Positions 42,976 through 55,464 are shown, numbered from the stretch's first letter. The stretch: DNA of 64,000 nucleotides from Dermacentor variabilis (GCF_050947875.1 NW_027460335.1:9377928-9441927); one strand, 5' to 3'. Made by a program: numbers and translations. The notes: generated by a model from the sequence alone, not told the origin.

Positions 42976-43665
42976 AACTCTTTGCGACCTCTCTTTGACA
43001 GCTTCGAAGAGAGAGCACGCACGATAAGGACCAATTAATGTTATAAGAATGAGGGCAAATGCATCGTTTTGAGTAAGCGCCCGGACTGAAAAAGCGATAG
43101 TGCGGTACAAGGTAGAAAAACTTTTATCGTGGAGACCTACAATGTTGTACTTGACAGTCTAGGCTCTGCTTTGCGAGTGCGTAAGGCTGCCTACACTGAA
43201 CTCTGCGAAAGAGTTGGATTCTTAAAATTGCTGGCAGAAGTTGGGACCGAGGCCTCTCTGGAACAGCAGGCTGAGAAGTTGTTGAAAACCTACAGTAATG
43301 ATTTGGAGCCAGCATTTTCAGCTGAAATCGTTCAGTTTGCGAACTTTCTGCACAACTCTGTGTGCCAGGACACGACTCCGCTGGGAATAATGAAGTTGCT
43401 GCACGAAAGAAAGCTTATTAATGTGTTTCCGAACCTTTCTTTTGCTTTGCGAATGTACTTTAGCATATCCGTGGTAAACTGTTAGACCGAACGATCGTTT
43501 TCCAAGTTGTCACTGATAAAAAATCACCTTCGCTCGAGCCTCCTTGACAACAAGGTGAACTCGTTTGCTATCATGTCCATTGAAAGTGACCTCCTCCGCG
43601 ATCTATCCTTCGAACAGACTATATCTGATTTCGCCAAACAGCAGGCACTAAAGATGCCATTTTAA
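42976..43665 (+). pseudogene. hAT transposase, C-terminal part after the LINE
   Basis: Continues the gene cut at 38582: SLRPLFDSFEERARTIRTN directly after the LINE tail, a frame change, then 43129-43485 (VVLDSLGSALRVRKAAY to FPNLSFALRMYFSISVVNC). A TAG at 43483 replaces a sense codon; after it TERSFSKLSLIKNHLRSSL matches the hAT C-terminal dimerisation region, ending near 43663. This proves that the LINE lies inside the transposase gene. Confidence 0.88.
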
Positions 43666-44395
43666 AAGCTATACATGAATAGCGCTATACATGAAAAGTT
43701 CCAATAAGTTCGCTGTGCCACCTACCAGCCTCCACGTTGGCAATGAAACGCTGAGCAGTATAATTCAAAATATGCAAATCTTTGTTGTTTGTCTCTTGTT
43801 TGTTCTTCTTGTGATATTTAGCGTGCTTATAAAAAACTGTTTTTTTGTTGTTTTTGATAGTGCCACGTGAATTTTTTTGTCGTGCTTGCTTGTCTTACCT
43901 TTAACGAAAATATTTTCAAATAATGTTTTTTTTAAGTACAGTTGGTAATCTTCATCTGTATTCCAGTGCATTTTATGGAGCTTGTATCGCCTTAAGTATT
44001 GTATAATTTATTGCATATTTATAGAGTAACGTGTATAACGATTACTGCAGTCTGATCCTTGAATTTCAATAAAGAATGTTTTGGATGCAATCATGCGTCT
44101 CCTCACATGATTAAACTTAGTGATGCAAACAAAGCTTAGTTTCAGAAGGATCGAAATTTCCGCTGTGTAGTCTTTTTTACGTTCTTGTTCGTCTTGAGTG
44201 CACTAAACTTTTGCTTAAAGCATAGCTTTTGCTGAAAACAGAATGAAGACTAATCACAAAGTGAACATATGTGTTGATGTTTGCAACAGCACGCGTTGCA
44301 AGCAAGTTTTGTTGTTTTCCTTATAATAACAACAATAATAATAATCCCTGTTGATCGCACTTCGTTCTTTTTCATTTAGTGGAATTAAAATGAAC
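43666..44395. other. hAT 3' flank, no gene
   Basis: AT-rich. An AATAAA signal lies near 44069-44074 (TTTCAATAAAGAATG) and could be the old 3' end of the hAT transcript. A small ATAATAATAA run is at 44325-44345. Confidence 0.5.
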
Positions 44396-44399
44396 CAAG

Positions 44400-44510
44400 G
44401 CATATTTCCAGTAGCGTAGCAGCCGACAGGGGGGGGGGGGGGTGTCAGTATAGGGAAAGGAGGCCAGCATACGCATTAGCCTAGGACCCCCATTTTTCTT
44501 AATCCGTCCC
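44400..44510 (+). repeat. G-run repeat, copy 2
   Basis: A run of 13 G near 44430, followed by sequence related (opposite orientation) to 35126-35330. It ends where RTE-like coding resumes. Confidence 0.5.
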
Positions 44511-45640
44511 TGCATCAACGAGGTAATTGAGAAATTGCTGGAGTACAATAAACGTCTCTGTATGGTTTTATATATCTTACAAAAATAATTTGATTCAGTA
44601 ATCATACGAGCAGTCACGGAGGCAATGCATAATGAAGTAGTACAGAATACATACGTGAATGTATTCAGAAATAGGTACAACGATTCCACACCTACCTTGC
44701 TTCTTCGCAAGAAAAGTTGAAAATTATCTCTGAAGATAGGCGTCAGGCAAGGAGACACAATCTCTCCAATGCTATTGACCGCGCGCTCATAAAAAATATT
44801 CAAGCTATTTGACTGGGAAGGCTTTCGAGGGCGATCAACTGCAAATATCAGAAGAAACTTCGGTTTCCAAACGACAATGGCACTGTCCTGTTCCGCAACA
44901 CTAGGGATCAATTACAACTTATGATTGAGGACATCACCGAGAAAGTGTAAGAGTAGGTCTGAAGCTTAATATGGGACAAAACCAAGATAATTTACAAGTG
45001 CCTAGCAAGGCAAGAAGAATTTATGATCGCTAGATAACCTATTGGGCCTGCGCAGGAATAAGTTTAATTACGGCAATTACTTACATGGGACACTTATCAT
45101 GAGCAGGAAATTTAGAAAAGATTAAGAACGGGGTGATGTGCATAAAGCAGGTATTACGCAATCCTGACTGGAAGCTTACCACTGTCGCTGAAAAAAAAGT
45201 GTACGATCATTGCATTCTACCGGTGCTAACATATAAGGCAGAAACATGGAGTTTAAAATAAAGAAGCTCGAGAAGAAGTTAGGGAGCGCGAAAAGTGCGA
45301 TGGAATGAATATTGTTAGGCAGGACGTCAAGGGACCGGGAAAGAGTGGTGTGAATCATAGTCCAAACGGTGGTAATATTGGATTTGACAATATTAGAGAA
45401 AATGGGGCTGGGCAGGCCATGTAGTGTGTAGCGCAAATAACCGATGGACCATTATAGTTACTGAACAGGTGCCATAAGAAGGAAAGTGCAGTCGAGGACG
45501 TCAGAAAATTAGGTGGGTTGATGATATAGGGAAATTTGCAGGCGCGAGCCAGAATAAGCTACCGCAAGACAGGAGTAACTGCGGATAGCTAGGAGAGGCT
45601 TTACTCGTGTAATGGACGTAAGAATAAACCAATGATGATA
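44505..45640 (+). pseudogene. Highly degraded RTE LINE
   Basis: Plus strand in several frames: INEVIEKLLEYNKRLC near 44515, IGVRQGDTISPMLL near 44737, a VLTYKAETWSLK-like stretch at 45222, KWGWAGHVV..ANNRWTI at 45400-45455 and RGRQKIRWVDDIGKFAG near 45490. The end is AATGATGATAAG, a trace of the RTE repeat tail. It belongs to a different, older subfamily than copies 1-3. Confidence 0.75.
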
Positions 45641-46600
45641 AGTACGCTTACAAGATCAGCTTAGGGATCGCCGCCAGCGCTTCCCCCGCCCATTTATTAC
45701 AAACTATGTGGAATCTTGTGTCACTCACAGGCGTACATGGTATATGTACTTAGAAGGAGGCAGCTCGTCAAGTAATCCTCGAATGCAGCCTGAACGTACG
45801 AAGGTTGTGAAAATCGAGGGCCTGAGTATCCAATAAAAAGATGAAATAAACAAATCAAGAGGAACTAATCAAGTAGTTCTTTTGTTGCAAGTCCAGAAAG
45901 AAAAATATAATGAAACCAGAAAAAAACGTCAAAGTAATGTTATTTTCAAGTTAAATGTAGCAATTCATTTTGTGTCCCTGTTGAAAGTTCATTCCCTTAT
46001 TATTTAGGCATTTAAGTATAATAGCGGTAAAGGAACGTTTGGATGCAGTTAAGAAAAAAGGTTGGGCTTGCTTAGCGAGGTTTTTTACTAGATGGTCACA
46101 GTTTCTATCGAGTTATGTTGGTGCCGGAGTGCTGATGCTGTGATTAGGTTAAGGATGCGAGTTACTTTTGTTCTACAATACTGAGAGAGAAAGAATGCAA
46201 GGAGAGGCAAGACATTGCGGTCAACCATACGAGTTAACTTACGCTGACTTAGAGCTGTATCGCGCAATATTTGTTACCGCCTATTGTAGCTAACTGCATT
46301 CACAATTGTCATGTCTCCAATGTAGGGTTCAGAAAATCCGCTTCCCTGCTAATTGTGCTGCATGCACTATAATAGATAATCTCTCCCCTTAAAGCGCATA
46401 GTGTGCTCAGCACCAAATGCAGCCATGTGGCAAAATTATATTATAGGGGGACCAAGGCTAATTATGATTTTTAATGCTATGTACCGTTCAATGTAAACAC
46501 ATAACATGACTGTTCAATAAGGATTCTGTTTTTTTTTCGTGCACGGAAGACCCGTACTTTGCTGCCCGTTTGTTGAAACCATATTTCTTTCGATACTCAG
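45641..46600. other. No gene recognised
   Basis: AT-rich; presumably intron or intergenic sequence before the exon at 46601. Confidence 0.4.
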
Positions 46601-46753
46601 TTGCTGAATGGGACGAATAGACTTACCTTATTTTATGATGTGAACGCATATGCGAAACAAAAGCAAGATATGTGCTGGTCCTCTACAAAGTCTGACACTT
46701 TGAACGCTGGTGGAATTCGTCATAAACTGATCTACATCGAAAACGGTATTCGG
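46601..46753 (+). CDS. Exon, probable tick lipocalin fragment
   Basis: A 153-bp exon with a good acceptor (CATATTTCTTTCGATACTCAG, AG at 46599-46600) and a strong GTGAGT donor at 46754. Read in frame from the first base it gives 51 codons and ends in phase 0. The product includes LTLFYDVNAYAKQKQDMCWS and IRHKLIYIENG: a strand, a turn, one Cys and a second strand, spaced as in the first part of tick salivary lipocalins (histamine-binding-like). An alternative acceptor at 46619-46620 would join in phase with frame 1 of the exon at 32264-32319. No signal peptide is visible here. The ligand cannot be inferred; the family call is moderate to weak. Confidence 0.5.
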
Positions 46754-47214
46754 GTGAGTGTTCAATTAGTTTTTAACATTTCCATCGCTTTTCAACTAAT
46801 AAATACATGCTGATATGCATCCTTTTAAATACAGTAAACATATTATACCCAAAAGCTTTAACTAGGGTTATTTGATAGACGAGACCCTAAGGGCGTAAAT
46901 AGGACACTCTTTAAAATAGGTGCATTTAGGCCCACAGTAAGCTGAAACAATAGGCTGAAATTCTTGGACAATCATAAGATGCTAATCTTATTTGGAAAGT
47001 CTCACAGCGGAAAACAGTAGTGTCCAATTGATCACAATATTTCTATGGATTATAGTATATTTATGGCAGTAAAATAGACGGTGTTTAAGCGAACGCTATC
47101 ATTATCTTTAGTTGCCTGCGGCAGATAGCACAATTCTAGTTCATGAGCGGGTCTACTCGAAAGGATGAAGATTACTTGCACGAAAAGTTGAAATGCATAA
47201 TAGTCTAATTAACA
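46754..47214. other. Probable intron, no gene
   Basis: Follows the donor at 46754. AT-rich, nothing recognised. Confidence 0.4.
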
Positions 47215-47221
47215 AGAGATA

Positions 47222-47232
47222 ATAATAATAAT

Positions 47233-47295
<63 letters not shown>

Positions 47296-48349
47296 CAGCC
47301 TAGTTACGCCCACTACAGCACAAAGCCTCTCCAACTATCCCGGTCAAGTACTAATTGTGGCCATGCCGTCCCTGCAAACTTCCTAATCTCATCCGCCCAT
47401 CTCACCTTCGGCCACCCCTGCTACGCTTACCTTCCCTTGGAATCCAGTCCGCAACCCTTAATGACCATCGGTTATTAAGGGTTACATGTCCAGCCCATGC
47501 CCCCCCCCCCTATTTCTTTTTCTTGATTTCAACTAAGACGTCCTTAACTCGCGTTTGTTCCCTCACCCAATCTGCTCTTTTCTTATCCCTTAAGATTAGA
47601 CCCATCATTTTTCTTTCCATAGCTCGTTGTGTCGGCCTCAATTTAAGTAGAACCCTTTTCGTAAGACTCCAGGTTTTGGCCCCGTATGTCAGTACTGGTA
47701 AGACACAGCTGTTATACACTTTTCTCTTGAGGGATAATGGCAACCTGCTATTCATTATCTGAGAATGTCTGCCAAATGCATCCCAGCCCATTCTTATTCT
47801 TCTGAGTATTTCAGTCTCATGATCCGGATCCGCGGTTACTACCTGCCCTAAGTAGATGTATTCCCTTACCACTTCCAGTGCCTTGCTACCTATCGTAAAC
47901 TGCTGTTCTCTGCCGAGACGGTTAAACATTGCTTTAGTTTCCTGCAGATTAATTTTTAGACCCACCCTTCTGCTTTGCTTCTCCAGATCAGTGAGCATGC
48001 ATTGCAATTGGTCCCCCGAGTTACTAAGCAAAGCAATATCATCAGTGAATCGCAAGGTACTAAGGTATTCTCCCTAACTCTTATGCCCCATTCTTCCTAA
48101 TCCTGGTCTTTGAATACCTCCTTTAAATATGCTGTGAATAACATTGTAGAGATCGTATCTCCCTGCCTGACTCCTTTAGTTATTGTGATTTTGTTGCTTT
48201 CTTTATGGAGGACTACGGTGGCTGTCGAGCCGCTACCAATATCTTTCAGTAGTTTTACATATGGCTCTTCTACACCCTTACTCCGTAATGCCTCCATTAC
48301 TGCTGAGGTTTCAACTGAATCAAACGCTTTCTTGTAATCAATGAAAGCT
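47222..48349 (-). mobile_element. RTE LINE copy 3, 3' part on the minus strand
   Basis: Minus strand. RT from FIDYKKAFDSVETSAVMEAL (near 48345), KGVRQGDTISTMLF, then MRFTDDIALL where RTE has RFADD (Ala to Thr). The C-terminal domain (TYGAKTWSLTKRVLL, KKKADW-like end) follows and the 3' end is an (ATT)n tail at 47222-47296. A run of C at about 47500 breaks the frame. Truncated at its 5' side at 48349, where an inverted 5' segment follows. Confidence 0.87.
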
Positions 48350-48613
48350 TCAGCGGTGAAAGTTGCAGCGGTGGTGTAGAGGTAGAGCATGCGCCTCGCG
48401 TGGAAGAGGACCGTGGTTCGAATCGCGGTGCCGCGCAATTTTCCGCCGGATTAAAAAAAAAGGAAAATCCACGTGTTGGTAAAATTGCATAAAAAGGCCT
48501 AAAGTGCGGCCTGATCCCGGTAGCCAGAACCGGTAACGCACTCCTCACCAGAGCAGGATTAGCCGCCCTGGTGCAGTACTTAGCCACAACCTCCTATATG
48601 AATACAACAATCG
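48350..48613 (+). mobile_element. Inverted tRNA-like 5' segment attached to RTE copy 3
   Basis: Same sequence as 10081-10330. A perfect A box (TGGTGTAGAGG, 48372-48382) and B box (GTTCGAATC, 48416-48424) are followed by CGCAATTTTCCGCCGGATTA and GGCCTGATCCCGGTAGCCAG. It is on the plus strand while the adjoining RTE is on the minus strand. AGAGATA flanks the pair as a whole (47215-47221 and 48614-48620), suggesting one insertion event with a 5' inversion. Confidence 0.65.
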
Positions 48614-48620
48614 AGAGATA

Positions 48621-50420
48621 TAAGCTGTCGAATTTGCGGTAAAAATGATATGCGGTTCCACTGACTTTCTTTACAAAACGTTGTTCAAAACTTTAACTGA
48701 AATTCAATGACAAGTTTCCAGGAACCGGAGCGGCGCGCATGCGCTGCCAGAATTCGTAAAGATCGTACATACGAGCTTTATATACGACTCGCACCTATAC
48801 TTTTTATGTATACTCTTTTCATGTATGCATTCGTATACGCTTTGCATGGATGCTTTTCATAGGCTTTGTACGTATGAATATATATAAGCCTTTTACAAGT
48901 TCATATATGAGCTCTGCACGTGCCTTCAGGTAGCGCATGTGCGCCCCACCGCTTTCTTGAAAACTGTTCATTAAACTGCAGTTGTAAGCCTCTATCCGGT
49001 CCACGCGTTTCTTCCCGCCAGCATTTCTGCTCAACGAAACAACATGATGTATTAACGAGCGCAACACTCTACGCTTCGTCATTTTATGCATTGAACCAGA
49101 AAAGTAGCTGGTGCGCCGATGCATTGCAACCCGAAATTCGGGAAATAATAGATGGAAACTGGTGTCATTCTCAGAATTCGTTTCAAGTAGACTGCGCTGG
49201 TGTTGCAGGTTTTGGGCCCATATAGAGTGTTTCAAAGCAAAAAAAAAATGTACTCATGATGATCACGAATCCTTCTTCCGCATTTTTCACCATGAACGGC
49301 CTCTCTCTGTTGACACAGAGGTCGAGTAACTTTGTTCCAGGTGGCGACCAATACCCTACACAGGGCGTGAGCGGAAAAACCTTGCACAGAAATAACAACA
49401 AGGCGAGGTTACTGAGTAGGAAGCGTGTACATGCATTCGTGGCAACATAATATAATGGAATTGCAATGCTAAAGCAAACAAGTATTCGGCAACCACCATA
49501 TTGTGCCAATATTTGGAACTGTAGACAAGCCTACCACAACCCAGCATTACTCAAATGGCCTTTGTAATCAAAGCAAGGTTATTCGAGAACAATAGAAAAA
49601 AAAAGATTCATACGGTGAGTGCAATATTACTGGATGAGAAGTCACTGCTGCAAACAACAACCAATGTTCACAATGGTCTCCAGAGGTGCAAGAGCAAGGA
49701 GATCTGTAAAAATGCCAATTTATGTTAGCTTGAATGATCAGAGACGGGCAAAACTATTGCAGAAAATATTCATGTTCTTTCTTGCAAGCAAAAATAGTCC
49801 GGGACAGCCCCAACTTAACATTTATGTTTGTACTAAGGAGAGAAGATAGTTGCGCTAGTTGGTTGAAATGCACATGAAAAAGTTTGCATGGAGACACCAG
49901 GACAATGCCCAGAAAAGATAAAGTCGAGCACTGACTCACAATTGGCCTTTATTGCAAACGCATAAACGAATAAATAGGAAAACTGAAACAGAAAAAGCAA
50001 GGATATCATTGCGAACATCATGTGTTACCCCGTGCACATGATTGTACCTATTGTGCCTATTTGTACATTTGATTCAGCTATTAAGCTTCCTTCCTAACCC
50101 CCATAGCCAAACATCTTTTTTGTTGCACTCAATCTGACATATTCAAGTAAGTACAGAAAATGCATTGTAGAGCTATAGTAGCATTTTATAGCCAAGCTCT
50201 TAGTCTTTCAGTGCCCGGCATTTTTAGTGTCCGTCGGTTAACAAAAATGTGCGGCCCATCTCGGTAGCAGTGCAGGCCAGGAGCAGTGGTTGGTACCCCC
50301 GTAATTCAGAGGCTTTAAGCACTCAGGAGAGAGCTTGAAAAAACAAAGGAAAGCTAACGAGTTCATTTGAATCCAGAAGGACAAAGTGAACGCATATCGA
50401 TAGCAGATTCCACAGGCAAT
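48621..50420. other. No gene recognised
   Basis: Several frames of about 100 codons, none with a recognisable motif. Around 48780-48910 the phrases 'tatacttttt/atgtatactcttttc/gtatgcattcgtatacgc/tttgcatggatgc' form a loose repeat of about 20 bp. Confidence 0.4.
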
Positions 50421-52260
50421 CCAGTTGGAGCAATGTTATGGGTAGGCTACGCATATTTGGAACTCTCGAGGAACAGCCGAAAGTTGAAGGCAACAGATAC
50501 GTCCATATATGGCTTGGTGCCGCGCACGTGCCACAGATGACGATCATGCCCAAGAAGCTGAACGCAAGCGTCAAGCCAGGGAGGAACTGAATGATAGTAG
50601 CCGCGCAAGAGAAGTCGAGTGCAAGCGACAAGCTCGCCAAGACGACGATGATTTCCGGCACGCTGAGAACGCTCCAAAACTACAGAGGTACCAAGCGGAT
50701 CTGAAGGCAAATTTCGAGGGGGCCAACTCCAATTTCAAGCGTAAGTTCCCGCTCCATGAATTTGATTTATCGTGCAGTGTATGTCACCGACTGTGGTATG
50801 AAAGTTACTTATCGAGCCTTACTATTGTGAAGGACATTACGAAGAAAACGGCTGTTTGTGTTCTCACGAGGCGTTTCCCACAAAAAACATCACAAACTTC
50901 AGATCTTGTAGCGCGTACGCAGATTTCCTTCTACAAGATAAAGTGTCACTGCTTTCGAACACGTATGGCTATATATATTCCAATATATTAGCCTACTTGC
51001 CGAAACTAAATGCAGTCGAAGAGCGGCTAGTCGCTCCGCGTATCCAGTTCAAGAGCATTAGGCGCCTAACAGACAGAGGTGGACAGTTTGTTGTGAAAGG
51101 GCAAGTCGTCAGCATACCAATAATTGTTGCAATGGCTGTACAGACCCTACCGACACACGTCAATGGCGACATCGCCTTCAGCATACACATAAAGCGTCGT
51201 CTTATGACGAAGCTCACATATCTGCATTGGTTAGTGCTGAAAATTTTTAAGTTTGATTGGACATTCTTTTCGCAGCGTCCATTGTACAAGTATAATACCA
51301 TCAGCTTCAACTCTGGTACATTCGAGAGCATCCCCGATGCTACGAACATTGACGATGAAGAAATCATGGTACTGACTGATGACGCGGAAGAATTGCATGA
51401 CCCCAAGGATTATGTAGCCGCAATGAGTGAATCGAGCGAAACTGTTCTAAGACGACGTAGTTCTGGCAGGCCTTGAACTTCAGACTGATTACGTGGTGAT
51501 AGCTCCCGGCAAAGGACCAGTTCCTATACCGCTTCTGTCTGGCAAAAACGCGGAAGCATTATTCTTCGCACAAGCATACCTGCGCGACCCAAGAAAAATC
51601 AAGCGGGTGTGTGACGCCCTTCTCTACAGCCACAAGTAAAATTCGGTACACTGAATGGAGCCATGGGGCGCCGGCACATGCCTTGTACAACATGGTGATG
51701 AAAATCATCCAATACAGAATAGCAAACCAAAATACGATAACGTTTTACGTCAATGAGGAGACCAACAGGGTCACGCGGAAACAGCTCGAGTACCGTGACA
51801 ACCTACAGGCCGCGATTAACATTGATCATGGTGTTCATCCGTGGTGTACCAAACACCGTACATTACTGGATGGAACAAACTAAGAAAATATTCGCTATAA
51901 TTCGACAATTAGGGCATAATGTCGGCACCGGAGGTGCACTGGGATCGCTTTATCGCTCTCCTCAAAAGATTGAGGGTGCAGGGGAACCCACAGTTGCAAA
52001 GATGCGTAGACGACCTTCGGTGCTTGGTCACAACTGAAATAGTTAACAAAAACCGTGCGGTGTGTGCCATTTGCATCCTGCGGTTGCCCAACGTCATTCT
52101 GAATATTCTGAAGGGCAAAACCGTGTCACCGTTCAAGCCATATAGTGTTATGGATTACTTTGACGTGTGGAATCCCAGCTCGGGCATACGCACATCCACA
52201 CGCTTCTGTGTCTGCATTATGTGCCGGAGGAGGAATTGAGCCGCACAATGCCCGGTCATG
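50420..52260 (+). pseudogene. Helitron fragment: DUF6570 and Rep remnants
   Basis: Plus strand. An arginine-rich AERKRQAREE repeat start (50550-50690) leads into DUF6570, found at the N-terminus of Helitron Rep/helicase proteins of ticks and other arthropods. Readable parts are FDLSCSVCHRLWYES, then after a frameshift NITNFRSCSAYADFLL, NAVEERLVAPRIQFKSIRRL and GQVVSIPIIVAM. After more breaks (from 51475) a stretch near 51920-52230 resembles the Rep nuclease; PARAYAHPHAS at about 52163-52195 looks like a decayed H-x-H motif. No helicase is present. Fragment of a rolling-circle transposon. Confidence 0.75.
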
Positions 52261-52790
52261 GTTTCGTTTCATGATTGTCATAACATCAGTGACGTCATCC
52301 AATTGTCTTCATCCCGTCGTCGTCACACCAACTTCGTCGATCCATCGGCGTTATTCCTTGTTCGCCCCTCTATCTTAATTACTCTATCGTCATTCAATTC
52401 TAATTATCTCGCCGTTGTCATGTTATCGTTGTCATTGCATCGGTGTCACGCAGACGCTTTAATGCATCCGTTGTTATAAAATCGTTGTCATGCCGCCTCG
52501 GTCATGCTATCGTCGTTATTAGCGCTTCTTCATCCCGTTTTAATCCTATCATCGTTATCTCGCCATCATCGTCACAATCATTTCATTGTCGTGTTATCGT
52601 GGTCGGCAAGCTGTTGTCGTTAGACCTTCGTCATTACTTAAGAAGTGGCCTCTCATTGTGGTCATGCCGTCTTCGTTATACTGCCTTTCTCGTCCAATCG
52701 GTATCATTTTTTTTCGTTTTTTCATCATCACTGCGTGGGCCTCTTGCAGTCGTACTTATGTCGTCATACTATTGGGTGTCCTTGGCAAGC
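52261..52790. repeat. Degenerate pyrimidine-rich tandem repeat
   Basis: A loose unit of about 15-25 bases, of the type (T)CGTTGTCAT(GC)..TCGTC, recurs throughout (for example CGTCGTCACACC, CCGTTGTCATGTTATCGTTGTCATTGCATC, ATCGTCGTTATTAGC). It stays open in several frames only because of composition. Confidence 0.55.
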
Positions 52791-55464
52791 GAATACCATA
52801 GCAAAGTGCAAAGTTATCGGAGTATGCGGCATTTAACCGAATGAACCCAAGTCTCCTACTTGGCACTTGACGTGTTAAATAAACGTCACTGCAGAAACAG
52901 AAAGAGGGAATCTGCCGCTATATTGCTCCAATGATAGTCGCATTACCACGACAGTAATCATGAGATGAGTTCTGCCATAATTTTTTCTTAATACCTTGAA
53001 CCTTGTCGTTATATGAGAGTTAATTTCTCAGAAAGTAAACCACTATTCTGATAATTTGTGTCCCATGCTTCATCGTTCCTGAATGCTTTTTCGCGCATTC
53101 TTTGAACCCAGTGATCTTCGTTTATAGCTTACCGCACAGTATTACCTAGCACGTAAAAACCTTCCAGACTTCATGAATGTATCTCGTTAGCGTTACAGAG
53201 ATCTTGACTGGTATGTAAAGGCAAGATATGGTGTATCAACAGTAATCTTCAATGCATGGAGTGAGTTTATTTGTTGTTGCTTTTTAATTGATACTTATGC
53301 TATTAGGTATTCTCCGTAATCTTGGAGCTTAAGTTGTGGGTTTTAAAGGACTTTAAGTCACCGTGATATCTTGACTCCCATTTCTCATAGTGACGCAGAG
53401 ATTGACGCAGATCTGTTAACTTCTCTAGGAACAGTTACTCAGGAATATGAATGATGCGGCTTGCTGAAGTACAAATTTCGCAGCAAGATGTTGAACCGTG
53501 TGGGCGTTTTTCGTTAGGCCAAACCGCGTTTCTAACATGGGTCCCAAAAATACCTATACTCTTTGAAATGTGGCAGGATTTCTGTGAAATTAAAACGAAG
53601 AGGAGCTGCGTGCATATCCAGCGATGCTCGTAGCAGCCCACTCAAAGTACTGTGTATGGCGCTCGCCATGAGGCACGTGCTTCACCGTATAGCAAATATA
53701 CTAAAAACAAATAACCTCAGTGTCGCCTAGCAGACTTACAGCGGAGTAAATCAACTGCAGATGGCGCGTGGGAATCGTTGTTCCCGTACGGCCTCGTCTG
53801 TGCCTCTAAGATTACCTTATAAATCATTTTATACCATGACGCGGCTGGCTGTGACCATGCTAACCAAAGATTGCTTTTTTTACTACTATAACATACAATG
53901 CTCTAAGTTCAGTTCGCCTTGTTTACCCATTCGTCCGTCCGTCTCTGCGTGCGCTCTCTTACGCTAACGACGACCGTTTTCCTACGACACAGAAGGAAGA
54001 TTCATGTTTATGTGTTGTTGAAGATAACTCCTTCATCTTCAACTTCGCAAGCAGCATAGTATGAAAAAATGTTTTTTACAACCGCTTTTAATGGCAGTGA
54101 AACCGATGCCACTGAAGTAATGTGTATTTGGGAGTCGAGCACACTGATCACTAACTTAGCCATTATGTTTTTTTTTAAATCCTGTGCAACTTCCTGCAAT
54201 ACATTCACAATATCAGTGACGTTTCTATTTAAGCGGATTGCTTTGAACACGCGCACCTACATCTATAAAGGAAAAAAATAACGGAAAGTACAACTTCCTC
54301 GAACATGACAGTTATTCCATACGACTAGCCTATGTGGAGGTTCAGATTTTAGACAACGACAGAAGTCAGCATGTAGTGCAAGGCTTGGTGCTCAAGATCG
54401 TCGTATTTCGGAGGCCAGAAGCGACAAAACTGCAGTCAACGAACATTGTATTATGCAGTGCATCGTATAGTAAATGTCATTGACAAGATGGCGGTGTTTC
54501 TGCGCGGAGATATTCCTCCGTGAACATAGAAACGGTTGCCGGCACACAGGAGGCCTTGTGTTATGACGAAGGAGGCGCTGATGAGTTTGAGCTTCACCAC
54601 GGCACATAGCCACAAAGGCGGCTGCGCCGTAAATAGGTAGTATTTGGAAAAGAAGGTAGATAGCACGAACAATCACAATACCAAAAGCAATGTCAGAGTG
54701 ATTAATCCAGCTAGCGTAAACGGTTACAAAATACGCAGCTGACAAGTGCCCTATTTATCGATACTACAAATGCACAGGGAAAATAAATTCATTGGAATCT
54801 CGTACAGAGAGGTGTTATTTTGCTCGGGACATCAGATGTAGGACATCAGATAAGTTTAAGTGTCTGAGCTTAAGAAAGTCCTTATGCACGGACCTTAAAA
54901 CTGCTTCAATGATCTTGAAAAGCAACTACCACTCCACGTGCAGCACTACTTAGAACTTTTACAGCAACTGAGATTTGAAAAACGTGTAAGAAAACTTCGA
55001 AATTGAAGATAATCTCACAAACCTAGTGCAGCTACCTAAAGCAGCTAGGTGCTTGGTCATTATTCTAATGAGCTAGGGCAACCAAAAAAAATGTGAGGCA
55101 TAGAATCCCTTGCACAAGAAATACTTTGTCGCATCTAACTCTGATAGCGTATGTTTTAGTTTCTTCTCGGCGACACAGCTTCTGAGATAGTGGAAGAAAG
55201 GTGATAACATGAACTGCAACATTCGTTGCACCGCTTGCAGATTACGAGACAGAGTATAAATGAATACTATTGATTTTTTGGAAAGATGTCAGGATCCCGA
55301 ACGAAAGCTTTCTTTTTTCACTGCTTTGGAATCAGCCCTTGTAAAGGCGCCGAGTACACATCACCAACCATAATCGGTCTGCATAAGGCTATAGCAGAAA
55401 AATAAACAAGAATTGTAGACTTTGCCTTGCAGAAACCTGGTACTAACATACCTTTTCGTTACAG
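52791..55464. other. No gene recognised; probable intronic or intergenic DNA
   Basis: No recognisable protein, repeat with ends or RNA gene. Short frames at 53435-53641, 54008-54281 and 54392-54745 show no family signal. Confidence 0.4.

Noticed and set aside
48366..48440. Functional tRNA gene
   Set aside because: A and B boxes are perfect, but there is no acceptor-stem pairing and the sequence is repeated with a long body; it is retroelement-derived.
52145..52844. Serine/leucine-rich proteins of 70-130 codons
   Set aside because: Arise from the degenerate TCGTTGTCAT-type repeat, open in several frames at once.
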